From Micromonospora rubida (lineage in GTDB: Bacteria > Actinomycetota > Actinomycetes > Mycobacteriales > Micromonosporaceae), in assembly GCF_009908295.1 (NCBI RefSeq), contig NZ_JAAALO010000004.1, positions 124,001 through 188,000 of the forward strand: 64,000 nucleotides of DNA, written 5' to 3'. The notes beneath the pieces were generated by a model that did not search any database, had not been told where the DNA came from, and worked only from the letters and a program-made list of their open reading frames with translations. Below are positions 1-8,199 of the stretch, in pieces (within the stretch, counting starts at the first letter, position 1; each line of letters begins with the position of its first letter). Position numbers and translations under genes: made by a program.

Positions 1-896
1 ACTCCCTCGTCGCCCGCGGCTGCACAGTGGTGGTGCTGGACAACTTCGTCACCGGCTCCAAGGACAACGTCGCCCACCTGCTGGAGAAGCCGACCTTCAC
101 GCTGGTCGAGGCGGACGTCTCCGACGGGCTGCCGAACCACCACCCGGCCCTGGCCGAGCGGTTCGACGCGATCCTGCACATGGCCTCCCCGGCCAGCCCC
201 ACGGACTTCGCCACCCTGCCGGTGGAGATCCTCCGGGTCGGCTCGGTGGGCACCCTGCATCTGCTGGACCGCGCGGTCGCCGACGGGGCCCGGTTCCTGA
301 TGGCCTCCACCTCCGAGGCGTACGGGGACCCGAAGGAGCACCCGCAGCGCGAGACGTACTGGGGCAACGTCAACCCGATCGGCGTGCGCAGCGTCTACGA
401 CGAGGCGAAGCGGTTCTCCGAGGCGGCCACGATGGCGTACCACCGGTACCGGGGGCTGGACGCCGCGATCGTGCGGATCTTCAACACGTACGGCCCGCGG
501 ATGCGGCCGGACGACGGCCGGGCCATCCCGACGTTCATCTCGCAGGCGCTGCGCGGCGAGCCGATCACGGTGCACGGCACGGGCGACCAGACCCGGTCGA
601 TCTGCTACGTCGAGGACCTGGTGCGCGGCATCCTGCTGCTGCTCGACTCGACCGAGACGGGCCCGGTCAACTGCGGCACCGAGCACGAGCTGACCATGCG
701 GCAACTCGCCGAGTTGATCGTGTCGCTCTCCGGGAGCGCGTCACAGGTGACCTACGTCACCCGGGCTGCCGACGACCCGGAGATGCGCCGGCCGGACCTC
801 ACCCTCGCCCGTGAACTGCTCGGATACGAGCCGTCAGTGGCGCCCGAGGACGGCCTCCGACGCACCATCGAGCACTTTCGCGCACGGCTAGGGTAA
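1..896 (+). CDS. NAD-dependent epimerase/dehydratase, UDP-glucuronate decarboxylase-like (5' truncated)
   Basis: Extended short-chain dehydrogenase that remodels nucleotide sugars with bound NAD; it most resembles UDP-glucuronate decarboxylases. The frame is open from base 3, so the start codon and the Rossmann GxxGxxG turn lie upstream of the window. The visible part opens with the second beta-strand (VVLDNFVTGSKDNV), so only about 15-20 residues should be missing. The catalytic YxxxK is in SVYDEAKR (about residue 132 of the visible part), and ASTSEAYGDP supplies the usual Ser/Thr. A late NTYGPRMRPDDGR stretch is typical of the sugar-binding half. The following three LCP genes suggest an envelope-polysaccharide context. 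The exact substrate cannot be read from the sequence. Confidence 0.85.
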   Translation, partial: SLVARGCTVVVLDNFVTGSKDNVAHLLEKPTFTLVEADVSDGLPNHHPALAERFDAILHMASPASPTDFATLPVEILRVGSVGTLHLLDRAVADGARFLMASTSEAYGDPKEHPQRETYWGNVNPIGVRSVYDEAKRFSEAATMAYHRYRGLDAAIVRIFNTYGPRMRPDDGRAIPTFISQALRGEPITVHGTGDQTRSICYVEDLVRGILLLLDSTETGPVNCGTEHELTMRQLAELIVSLSGSASQVTYVTRAADDPEMRRPDLTLARELLGYEPSVAPEDGLRRTIEHFRARLG

Positions 897-960
897 CCGG
901 TCGACGGGCCACGCCCCGCCGGGTGACCTGCGCTTCGGCGCGGCGCTCGACGGGGCTACG

Positions 961-966
961 TACCCT
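961..966 (+). promoter_or_regulatory. Leaderless -10 (TACCCT) for LCP gene 1
   Basis: TACCCT lies 7 bases before ATG 974 and no Shine-Dalgarno sequence is present, so the transcript probably begins at or next to the start codon. Confidence 0.5.
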
Positions 967-973
967 CGGGTAC

Positions 974-2215
974 ATGTCAGCGACCACTCCCGCCGGCGTC
1001 CCGCTCCCGCACCTGCGTCGCAGCGCCGGACGCGCCTCGGTGCCCGGCCCCGGCCAGGGCTCCTCGGGGCGCGCCCGCGTCTCCGACGCCCAGTGGCCCC
1101 CCGCGCCCAGCGACCGCTCGCCGGGCGGCGGCTTCGGCGGCCCGGGTGGGCCCGCCGGCCCTGTCGGGCCCACCCGCCCCGGCGGGCCGAGGCGACCGGG
1201 CGGGCAGGGGCCGCGGTGGCGCCGGATCGGCCTGGTGGCCGGCGTGGCGGCGCTGGTGCTCGCGCTGCTCGGTGGTGCGGGCGCCTGGCTCTACACCAGC
1301 AACCTCAACGACGACCTGGCCCGCACCGACCCGTTCTCGGAGCTGACGGGCGGTCGCCCGGCCAAGGCGGTGAACGGCGCGCTGAACATCCTGCTGGTCG
1401 GCAGCGACTCGCGGGACCCGGACGCCCCGGTGGACCAGCAGAGCCAGTGGCGGGCGGACACGATCATCGTCATGCACATCCCGGCCGACCACAAGTCCGC
1501 CTACCTGGTCTCCGTCCCCCGCGACCTGTACGTGCCGATCCCCGAGAACGCCAAGTCGGAGTGCGGCTCGGGACAGCGGGCGAAGATCAACGCGGCGTTC
1601 GCGTTCGGCGGCCTGCCGCTGGCCGTGAGGACGGTGGAGTGCTTCACCGACGTACGGATCGACCACGTGCTGGCGATCGACTTCGCCGGCTTCAAGCAGG
1701 TCACCGACGCCCTCGGCGGGGTCGACCTGAAGGTGGAGCGGTCGGTCACGTCGATCCACAAGCCGTTCCGGAAGTTCACCAAGGGCACCATGCACATGAC
1801 CGGCGCCGAGGCGCTGGACTGGATCCGGCAGCGCAAGCAGTTCCCCGACGGTGACTTCGCGCGGATGCGCCACCAGCAGGAGTTCCTGAAGGCGCTGATG
1901 GACAAGGCGGCCAGCACGGGGACGCTGACGAATCCGAAGAAGCTGAACGGCTTCCTCCAGTCGGTGACCGACGCGGTCACGGTGGACGAGGGATTCTCGC
2001 TGGTCGACATGGCGTTGCAGTTCCGCAGCCTGCGCGGGGACAACCTGATCTTCGTCACCAGCCCGAACTCGGGCAGCGAGACGATCAACGGGGAGTCGGT
2101 GGTGGTCTCCGACCGGGAGAAGGCCCTGGGCATGTACAAGGCCATGACGGCGGACACGATGGCCGACTGGGTGAAGGCCAACCCGCCGGCCGGCGGCACG
2201 GGTAACGGGAACTGA
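974..2215 (+). CDS. LytR-CpsA-Psr (LCP) family cell-wall glycopolymer ligase 1
   Basis: Membrane-anchored LCP phosphotransferase of 413 residues; the family moves undecaprenyl-linked glycopolymers onto peptidoglycan outside the membrane. About 80 Gly/Pro/Arg-rich cytoplasmic residues precede one membrane helix (about 85-107). The extracellular LCP domain follows, with NILLVGSDSRD, RADTIIVMHIP, SVPRDL, KINAAFAFGG, IDFAGFKQVTDALGGVDL and ALDWIRQRKQFPDGDFARMRHQQEF, which carry the family's Asp/Arg pyrophosphate-binding residues. ATG 974 was chosen over GTG 923 because it sits 7 bases after a TACCCT box. It is the first of three tandem LCP paralogues, with 220 bases before the next. Confidence 0.9.
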   Translation: MSATTPAGVPLPHLRRSAGRASVPGPGQGSSGRARVSDAQWPPAPSDRSPGGGFGGPGGPAGPVGPTRPGGPRRPGGQGPRWRRIGLVAGVAALVLALLGGAGAWLYTSNLNDDLARTDPFSELTGGRPAKAVNGALNILLVGSDSRDPDAPVDQQSQWRADTIIVMHIPADHKSAYLVSVPRDLYVPIPENAKSECGSGQRAKINAAFAFGGLPLAVRTVECFTDVRIDHVLAIDFAGFKQVTDALGGVDLKVERSVTSIHKPFRKFTKGTMHMTGAEALDWIRQRKQFPDGDFARMRHQQEFLKALMDKAASTGTLTNPKKLNGFLQSVTDAVTVDEGFSLVDMALQFRSLRGDNLIFVTSPNSGSETINGESVVVSDREKALGMYKAMTADTMADWVKANPPAGGTGNGN

Positions 2216-2435
2216 CGCACGGCACCCGTTACTTCGACGGACGTCATCGCCGGTCGGCGGTGGAACCCCTTCGCCGGGGGGCGAACCGCCGACCGGTCGC
2301 ATCGACCTGGACGTTCGGGCAATTCCCGCAAGCGACGGCCGGTAGAACGGCAGATATCCACGTGACGAACTCGCCTTGACGGGAAGCGGTACGTACAGTG
2401 GGCCCGCCCCCCTCAAAACGCGAGCTGGAGCACGC

Positions 2436-3626
2436 ATGCCGGTTCAAGCCAGCCGTCGCCCCCCGTCGCCGGAGCCCGTCGGCGCAGCCGCACGGGTCCC
2501 GTCGCAGCCCCGCCGTGGCGGCAAGCGCCCCGGCGGTGGCCCCGCCAAGAAGCGGGCCCGCCGCAAGGACCCTCTCTGGGCGCGTCTCACCGTGGTCTTC
2601 GGCGCGGTGTTGATGCTGAGCAGCGGGGTCGCCATCGTGGGCAGCAAGGCGCTCATCGGCCAGGCCACCGGCAGCATCGCCCAGGGCAACCTGCTCGGCG
2701 ACGCCGGCAAGTCCGACGCCGACGGCGGCGCGAGCCTGGAGGGCCCGATCGACATGCTGCTGCTCGGCGTGGACGCCCGCGAGCGCTGGGCCGCCGACAA
2801 CGTCCGGGCGGACAGCATCATCGTGCTGCACATCCCCGCCTCGCACGACCAGGCGTACCTGATCTCGATTCCGCGGGACACCCAGACGGAGATCCCGGGC
2901 CACGGCGTAGACAAGATCAACGCGGCGTTCCAGGCCGGCGCCCAGAACGGGCGCGGCTGGGAGGGGGGTGCCCAGCTCATGGCCAACACGATCAAGAAGA
3001 TGACCGGGGTCAGCTTCGACGGCGCGGGGATCATCAACTTCGGCGGCTTCAAGAAGATCATCGACACCCTCGGCACCGTGCGGATCTGCGTCTCCCAGGA
3101 GGTCAAGTCGTTGCACATGTCGTACGTCGACGGCAAGCCGATGTGGAACGCGGACGCCAAGAAGACCGGCAAGCCGATGACCCCGGTGGTGCACAAGAAG
3201 GGCTGCCGGGAGATGGAGGGCTGGGCGGCGCTGGACTACTCCCGGCAGCGCAAGGGCCTGGACGGCGGCGACTACGACCGCCAGCAGAACCAGCAGCAGC
3301 TGATCAAGGCGATGGCGAAGAAGGCGACCGAGAACGGCACGCTGACCAACCCGGTGAAGCTCAACGCGCTGATGAAGGCGGCCGGCGGGGCCCTCGTGCT
3401 GGACACCGGCGGGGTGCCGATGATCGATATGATCTTCACGATGCGCGGGGTCACCGGCAACGACCTGACGATGCTGCGCACCAACGGCGGGAAGTTCCAC
3501 CCCACCGCCGACGGCTCGAAGGAGATGCTGAGCCCGCAGACCCTGGAGATGTTCCAGGCGGTCAAGAACGACAAGCTCGCCGAGTTCGTGTACGCCAACC
3601 CGGACGTGCTCTCGACCCGCAAGTAG
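2436..3626 (+). CDS. LytR-CpsA-Psr (LCP) family cell-wall glycopolymer ligase 2
   Basis: Second LCP paralogue, 396 residues. A basic Lys/Arg-rich cytoplasmic tail leads into a membrane helix (about 45-70, LTVVFGAVLMLSSGVAIVG). The extracellular LCP core has DMLLLGVDARER, RADSIIVLHIPASHDQAYLISIPRD, KINAAFQAG, INFGGFKKIIDTLGTV and ALDYSRQRKGLDGGDYDRQQNQQQ. The catalytic Arg and Asp residues of the family appear intact. The start is set at ATG 2436, a few bases after GGAG; an in-frame upstream start at 2376 would add 20 residues. It probably acts with its neighbours on wall polymers, but which polymer each handles is not visible. The stop codon is the first triplet of a degenerate repeat array. 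Confidence 0.88.
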   Translation: MPVQASRRPPSPEPVGAAARVPSQPRRGGKRPGGGPAKKRARRKDPLWARLTVVFGAVLMLSSGVAIVGSKALIGQATGSIAQGNLLGDAGKSDADGGASLEGPIDMLLLGVDARERWAADNVRADSIIVLHIPASHDQAYLISIPRDTQTEIPGHGVDKINAAFQAGAQNGRGWEGGAQLMANTIKKMTGVSFDGAGIINFGGFKKIIDTLGTVRICVSQEVKSLHMSYVDGKPMWNADAKKTGKPMTPVVHKKGCREMEGWAALDYSRQRKGLDGGDYDRQQNQQQLIKAMAKKATENGTLTNPVKLNALMKAAGGALVLDTGGVPMIDMIFTMRGVTGNDLTMLRTNGGKFHPTADGSKEMLSPQTLEMFQAVKNDKLAEFVYANPDVLSTRK

Positions 3627-3715
3627 CCGTCCCACCAGCAGTTGGCCGTCCGGCCCGCAGTTAGCCGTCCCACCTGCGGGTAAGCCGTCTGGCCTGCTCG
3701 AAAGCCGCCCGGCGG
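3624..3715. repeat. Degenerate 19-20 bp tandem repeat after LCP gene 2
   Basis: Four to five imperfect head-to-tail units share the core agCCGTCc(c/g)(a/g)cC. They begin at 3624, 3643, 3662, 3682 and 3702, and the first unit contains the stop codon of LCP gene 2. No spacers separate the units. Confidence 0.65.
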
Positions 3716-3893
3716 CCCGACCACCCCCTTAACCTGACGTGAGTAGGTTTCACGTTCGGCGGCGGGGGGCGTCACGACCAGGTCAAAGGAAGCCGGGCGG
3801 GGGCGGCGCGAGCCGGCCCGTCGGCGCGTACCCCGGTGGAGCCGGGCCCTCCTCGGGGCCGGCCTGGCCCTCACCCTGCTGGCCGCCGCCGCG

Positions 3894-4814
3894 GTGGCCG
3901 GGCTCAAGATCCTGAGCCACCGGTACGAGCGCACGGTGACCCGGGAGCAACTGCTCGACCCGGATGCCCGGCGGGACCGGACCGACCTCGACGCCGCGCT
4001 CAACTATCTGCTGGTCGGCTCGGACCGCCGGGCCGGCAGCACCGCGGACGACCAGCGCTCGGACACCATCCTCGTGGTGCACGTGCCGGCCGGCACGAAG
4101 CGGGCGTACCTGATCTCCGTCCCGCGCGACCTGCGGGTGGCCATCCCGCCCGCGCCGAACGGTTGGGGCGGCGGCAGCGACAAGATCAACGCCGCGTACG
4201 AGCACGGCGGCGGCGGCGAGGCCGGGGTCCAGCTCCTCTCGGTCACCCTCACCCGGCTCACCGGCCTGCGCTTCGACGGGGCCGCGCTGATCGACTTCGC
4301 CGGGCTGCGGCAGGTCATCGACCTGCTCGGCGGCATCCGGATGTGCGTCGACACCGCAGTCCGCTCGATCCACACCAGGACCCTGTTCCCCGTCGGCTGC
4401 CAGCAGATGGACGGCGCCCGGGCGCTGGACTACGTCCGCCAGCGGTACGACCTGCCAAGAGGCGACTACGACCGGCAGCGCCACCAGCAGCAACTCCTGC
4501 GGGCGATGCTGGACCGGGCCGGCGAGACGAACCTGCGCCGCGACCCGGTGCGGCTGGACCGGCTGATCCGGGCGGTCGGTGCGTCGCTGACCGTCGACAC
4601 CAACGGGGTGCCACTGGAGGAGCTGGCGCTCACCCTGCGGGACCTGCCCCCGAACGCGCTGACCGGCGTGCAGGTCCCCTCCCACCCGGAGACCATCGAC
4701 GAGGTCTCCTACGTGGTGCTCGACGGCGGGGGCAACGGCCTGTTCGACGCCGCCCGCAGCGAGCGGATGCCCGACTGGGCCCAGGCCAACCCCGGGTGGA
4801 TCACCCGGCTCTGA
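3894..4814 (+). CDS. LytR-CpsA-Psr (LCP) family ligase 3; canonical start misses the membrane anchor
   Basis: Third LCP paralogue, 306 residues from GTG 3894. The core is intact: LNYLLVGSDRR, RSDTILVVHVPAGTKRAYLISVPRD, KINAAYEHGG, LIDFAGLRQVIDLLGGIRMCV and ALDYVRQRYDLPRGDYDRQRHQQQ. The frame stays open upstream to a stop at 3744-3746. That stretch encodes a basic segment and a hydrophobic anchor (ALLGAGLALTLLAAAAVAG) but contains no in-frame ATG, GTG or TTG. GTG 3894 falls inside the hydrophobic segment and would remove most of it. Either a rare start codon (CTG 3864, for example) is used, or an indel separates the true start, or the anchor is lost. A -10-like TAGGTT lies at 3744-3749. Confidence 0.8.
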   Translation: MAGLKILSHRYERTVTREQLLDPDARRDRTDLDAALNYLLVGSDRRAGSTADDQRSDTILVVHVPAGTKRAYLISVPRDLRVAIPPAPNGWGGGSDKINAAYEHGGGGEAGVQLLSVTLTRLTGLRFDGAALIDFAGLRQVIDLLGGIRMCVDTAVRSIHTRTLFPVGCQQMDGARALDYVRQRYDLPRGDYDRQRHQQQLLRAMLDRAGETNLRRDPVRLDRLIRAVGASLTVDTNGVPLEELALTLRDLPPNALTGVQVPSHPETIDEVSYVVLDGGGNGLFDAARSERMPDWAQANPGWITRL

Positions 4815-4878
4815 GCGCGCCACGGGCCGGATCGCATCTCTTCCGCACGTCGCCCGCCGGTTCGGTCCGGCGAGGATC

Positions 4879-4884
4879 TAGGCT
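4879..4884 (+). promoter_or_regulatory. Leaderless -10 (TAGGCT) for the rhodanese gene
   Basis: TAGGCT is 8 bases before GTG 4893 and no Shine-Dalgarno sequence is seen. The same hexamer precedes four other starts in this window. Confidence 0.55.
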
Positions 4885-4892
4885 TGGTGACC

Positions 4893-5228
4893 GTGTTCGG
4901 ACCCCAGGTTCCCACCGTGCCCGTGACCGAGATCGCCGACGACACCTACCTGCTCGACGTACGCGAGGACGACGAGTGGACCGCCGGGCACGCGCCCGAC
5001 GCCCACCACCTGTCGATGACAGAGCTTCCGGCCCGGCTTGCCGAGGTCCCGACCGATCGTGAGGTGGCGGTGATCTGCCGCTCCGGCGGCCGGTCGGCGC
5101 AGGTGGTGGCCTACCTGATGAACAACGGCTGGGACCAGGTGCGCAACGCCGACGGCGGGATGCGCCAGTGGGCCGCCGTCGGGCGACCCGTGGTCGATGC
5201 GAACGGGCGGCCGGGCCAGGTCATCTGA
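4893..5228 (+). CDS. Single-domain rhodanese (sulfurtransferase)
   Basis: A 111-residue single rhodanese domain, a soluble persulfide-carrying sulfurtransferase. The active-site loop is VICRSGGRSAQV, with the persulfide Cys followed by the usual six-residue cradle and Arg. The N-terminal LLDVREDDEWTAGHAPDAHHLSM and the C-terminal GGMRQWAA are standard for the fold. GTG 4893 was chosen over TTG 4884 and GTG 4887 because it lies 8 bases after TAGGCT, which itself overlaps the earlier candidates. The glycerophosphodiesterase gene follows by 11 bases, so the two are probably co-transcribed. The physiological acceptor is unknown. Confidence 0.88.
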   Translation: MFGPQVPTVPVTEIADDTYLLDVREDDEWTAGHAPDAHHLSMTELPARLAEVPTDREVAVICRSGGRSAQVVAYLMNNGWDQVRNADGGMRQWAAVGRPVVDANGRPGQVI

Positions 5229-5239
5229 GAGCGACGGGC

Positions 5240-6028
5240 ATGGTTCCCCTCGTCTTCGCCCACCGCGGGGCGTCAGCCGACCTGCCGGAGCACACCCTCG
5301 CCGCGTACCTGCGGGCCCTCGACGAGGGTGCCGACGGGCTGGAGTGCGACGTCCGGCTGACCCGGGACGGTCACCTGGTCTGCGTGCACGACCGGCGGCT
5401 GGGCCGGACCAGCAACGGCACCGGCCTGGTCAGCGCCCGCACGCTCGCCGAGCTGGAGGCGCTGGACTTCGGCTCCTGGCACCCGGGCTGCCCCCCGTCG
5501 GACGGCGACGAGCCGCCCGACGAGTCGCACACCCGGCTGCTCACCCTGGAACGGCTGCTGGACGCCGTGCTGGCCGCCGGCCGGCCGGTCCGGCTGCTGA
5601 TCGAGACGAAGCACCCCTCCCGGTACGGCCGGGACGTGGAGCGCCGCCTGGTGGCCCTGCTGCGCCGGTACGGCCTGGCCGAGCCCGGGCCGGACAGCCC
5701 GGTCCGGGTCACCGTGATGTCCTTCTCCCCGCTCGCCGTGCGCCGCGTCCACGACCTGGCCCCCGGCCTGCCCACCGTGCTGCTGCTGGACGTGCTGCCG
5801 CGCTGGCTGCCGCCCGGCCGGCTGCCGTCCGGCACCCGGATCGCCGGGCCCGGGGTCGGGCTGGTGCGGTCCCGCCCCCGGCTGTTGCCCACGCTGCGGG
5901 CCGCCGGCAACCAGGTGTACGTCTGGACGGTCAACGAGCCGGCCGACCTGGAGCTGGTGCTCGACGCCGGAGTCGACGGGATCATCACCGACCGGCCGGC
6001 CCACACGCTGGCCAGGCTGGGCCGGTGA
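5240..6028 (+). CDS. Glycerophosphodiester phosphodiesterase
   Basis: A 262-residue GDPD-family TIM barrel that hydrolyses glycerophosphodiesters to glycerol-3-phosphate and an alcohol. The metal and catalytic signatures are present: FAHRGASADLPEHT at the N-terminus (catalytic His-Arg), GLECDVRLTRDGHLVCVHD (Glu, Asp and second His), LLIETKH, and a C-terminal VYVWTVNEPADLELVLDAGVDGIITDRP. No signal peptide is visible, so it should be cytoplasmic and would act on phospholipid head-group debris. ATG 5240 lies 11 bases after the rhodanese stop. Confidence 0.9.
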   Translation: MVPLVFAHRGASADLPEHTLAAYLRALDEGADGLECDVRLTRDGHLVCVHDRRLGRTSNGTGLVSARTLAELEALDFGSWHPGCPPSDGDEPPDESHTRLLTLERLLDAVLAAGRPVRLLIETKHPSRYGRDVERRLVALLRRYGLAEPGPDSPVRVTVMSFSPLAVRRVHDLAPGLPTVLLLDVLPRWLPPGRLPSGTRIAGPGVGLVRSRPRLLPTLRAAGNQVYVWTVNEPADLELVLDAGVDGIITDRPAHTLARLGR

Positions 6029-6126
6029 GTCCCCGGGGCGGAATGACCCGCTGGCTCAGCGGCACCGGCCGGATGTCCGAACAGCCAGGGGTGCCAATGG
6101 AGGGTTCGGCGCGGCACACTCGGGAC

Positions 6127-7581
6127 ATGCCGGAGCGCACCGACCTCGCCGCTCTCATCGTCGGCCATGGCAGGGTGATCGAAATGATCAACTCTGGTGA
6201 AGCCGGGCTGCCGGTCCTGAACCGGCTGCTCCAGGTGGTCCTGCCGGCCGTCGGGGCGGCCAGCACGGCGTTCGTGGAGTTCGCGCCCAAGGGCGGCCGG
6301 GTGATCGCCGCGACCGAGAACGCCGAGTGGGCCGTCGGCCGCCCGGTGTCGCCCACCGACCCCGCCACCGTCTGCCTGCTCTCCGGCGCCCGCGTCCGCG
6401 ACATCCGGGTGGACCGGATCCCCGGCCCGATCGGCGAGGAGCTGATCGACCGGGGGCTGCGCCGGATGGTGGTCGCCCGGGCCGAGATCGGCGGGCTCAT
6501 CGTCGGCAGCCTGCACGCCTTCTACCTCGACCACGACGAGTCGACGGCGGTCGGGCAGCACGAGGTGCTGGCGTACATCGCCGCCTGCATCGCCCACATG
6601 TACGGCGACCAGACCGGCCTGCCGGTGCACGGCGACGGCCCGGTGGTGGCGGCGCTGGCCGACGGGCTGGCCGTGGTCGACCGGGGCGGCCACGTCCGGC
6701 TGTGGAACCCGGCCGCCGCCGAGGTGACCGGCCTCTCGGTCGCCGAGGCGCTGAACCGTCCGCTGCCGTTCCCGCTCCCCCCGTCCGGTCAGGTCCTCGA
6801 CCACCGGCTGCCGGACGGCCGCTGGCTGAAGATCACCTCGGGGGAGCTGCCCGGCCCGGGCTCGCTGTGGGTGGTCACCTTCCGGGACATCACCGACCAG
6901 CAGCTACGCGACCAGGACCGGGACCTCTTCGTCGCGGTCACCAGCCACGAGCTGCGCACCCCGGTCACCGTCATCAAGGGGTACGCCGACACCCTGACCG
7001 ACCACTGGGACTCGCTGACCGACGTCGACCGGCGGCACGCCGCCCGGGTCATCGGGCAGCGGGCCAACGAGCTGGCCCGGCTGGTCGACCGGCTGCTCGC
7101 CTCCGCCACCGAGGGACGCCCCGGTGAGCCGCTGGCCCCGTTCGACCTCGGCGACGCGCTCCGGTCGGCGGTGGCGGACCTGCCCTCGGACCTGCGCCGC
7201 CGGATCGTGCTGGACGTGCCGGCCGGCCTGCCGAAGGCGGTCGGCGAGCGGCAGAGCCTGGCCACGGTGCTGACCGAGCTGGGCACCAACGCCGACAAGT
7301 ACTCCCCGCCCGACTCCCCGATCGAGATCGCCGCCACCGGCAACGTCCAGACCGTGTCGTTCCGGGTCAGCGACCGGGGCATCGGCATCCGGCCGGAGCA
7401 CGTGGAGCGGGCCTTCGACCGGTTCTGGCAGGGGGAGTCCGGCGACCGCCGGGGCTACCCGGGCGCCGGGCTCGGCCTGTACCTGGTCCGCCGGATCGTC
7501 GAGCAACAGAATGGATGGGTATCCCTCCGGCCGAGGGCAGGTGGCGGTACGGTCGCAGAGGTGCGGCTGCCGCGTACGTGA
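6127..7581 (+). CDS. GAF-PAS sensor histidine kinase (soluble)
   Basis: A 484-residue predicted cytoplasmic histidine kinase. An N-terminal GAF-like domain (about 20-155) is followed by a PAS domain (about 175-255, LADGLAVVDRGGHVRLWNPAAAEVTGLS). A HisKA helix carries the phospho-acceptor His in VTSHELRTPVTVIKGY (about residue 273), and a HATPase_c domain has ELGTNADKYSPP (N box), VSDRGIGIRPEHVERAFDRFWQ and GAGLGLYLVRRIV (G boxes). No membrane segment is seen. Several in-frame starts exist upstream (6043, 6073, 6097); ATG 6127 gives the cleanest domain start. No response regulator is adjacent, so its partner is unknown. The ATPase-fold gene 41 bases downstream may share the transcript. Confidence 0.85.
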   Translation: MPERTDLAALIVGHGRVIEMINSGEAGLPVLNRLLQVVLPAVGAASTAFVEFAPKGGRVIAATENAEWAVGRPVSPTDPATVCLLSGARVRDIRVDRIPGPIGEELIDRGLRRMVVARAEIGGLIVGSLHAFYLDHDESTAVGQHEVLAYIAACIAHMYGDQTGLPVHGDGPVVAALADGLAVVDRGGHVRLWNPAAAEVTGLSVAEALNRPLPFPLPPSGQVLDHRLPDGRWLKITSGELPGPGSLWVVTFRDITDQQLRDQDRDLFVAVTSHELRTPVTVIKGYADTLTDHWDSLTDVDRRHAARVIGQRANELARLVDRLLASATEGRPGEPLAPFDLGDALRSAVADLPSDLRRRIVLDVPAGLPKAVGERQSLATVLTELGTNADKYSPPDSPIEIAATGNVQTVSFRVSDRGIGIRPEHVERAFDRFWQGESGDRRGYPGAGLGLYLVRRIVEQQNGWVSLRPRAGGGTVAEVRLPRT

Positions 7582-7622
7582 GCACGGCCCGGGCCGCCAC
7601 CCGGAAGGCGTGAAGGAGCGCG

Positions 7623-8075
7623 GTGACCTCAGGGCCGGCCGAGCGGTCGTGGTGCGTGGTGGTGCCGCACCACCCGACCGGCGCGCGCCTGGCCCGGCAC
7701 CGGCTCGCCGACGAGCTGGCCGGCCTCGTCCCCGCGATGCTGCTGGCCGACCTGGTGGCCGTCCTGGCCGAGCTGGTCGGCAACGCGATCCGGCACGCGG
7801 AGCCGCTCCCGGGCGGGGTGGTCCGGGTGGCGTGGCGGATGAGCCCGGCCACCGGCGACGAGCGCCTCGTCCAGCTCCGGGTCACCGACGGCGGGGCGGG
7901 CACCGGGCCCCGGATGCGGGCCGCCAGCCAGGACGCCGTCGACGGCCGGGGCCTGCACATCGTCTCCGGCCTGGCCACCCGCTGGGGGGTCGACCGGGAC
8001 GGCCTCGGGCAGAGCGTCTGGGCCGAGTTCGACCGCACCGGCACCCCCAGCGCGGGCCTCGTCGCCGCCGGCTGA
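7623..8075 (+). CDS. ATP-binding regulatory protein (HATPase_c, anti-sigma-factor kinase-like)
   Basis: A 150-residue stand-alone Bergerat-fold ATPase of the RsbW/SpoIIAB-like type common in actinobacteria. Visible motifs are LAELVGNAIRHAEPL (N box), LRVTDGGAGTGP (G1 box) and GRGLHIVSGLATRWGV (G2 box). There is no HisKA domain, so it is not a histidine kinase. GTG 7623 follows AAGGAG. It lies 41 bases after a histidine kinase gene and may tune the same signalling pathway. Its target (an anti-sigma antagonist or sigma factor) is not encoded nearby. Confidence 0.75.
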   Translation: MTSGPAERSWCVVVPHHPTGARLARHRLADELAGLVPAMLLADLVAVLAELVGNAIRHAEPLPGGVVRVAWRMSPATGDERLVQLRVTDGGAGTGPRMRAASQDAVDGRGLHIVSGLATRWGVDRDGLGQSVWAEFDRTGTPSAGLVAAG

Positions 8076-8110
8076 TCCTCGTCCCGCCGAGCGGGGCGCC
8101 CGGCACCCGC

Positions 8111-8167
8111 GAGGGCGGGCCGGGTCCGCGAGGGCGGGCCGGGTCCGCGAGGGCGGGCCGGGTCTGC
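8111..8167. repeat. Three tandem copies of a 19-bp GC-rich unit
   Basis: Units start at 8111, 8130 and 8149. The first two are identical and the third differs by one base. They fill the gap between the ATPase gene and the TAGGCT box of the next gene. There are no spacers, so this is a minisatellite. Confidence 0.85.
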
Positions 8168-8185
8168 GGCCTCCGGTGGGGCATC

Positions 8186-8191
8186 TAGGCT
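8186..8191 (+). promoter_or_regulatory. Leaderless -10 (TAGGCT) for the DUF5926-like gene
   Basis: TAGGCT is 8 bases before GTG 8200 and there is no Shine-Dalgarno sequence. Confidence 0.55.
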
Positions 8192-8199
8192 GATTCGCC

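Noticed and set aside
5197..7581. A 794-codon frame that would make the histidine kinase twice as long
   Set aside because: The first 310 codons are antisense-like Arg/Pro/Gly sequence overlapping the glycerophosphodiesterase gene. The domains begin at ATG 6127.
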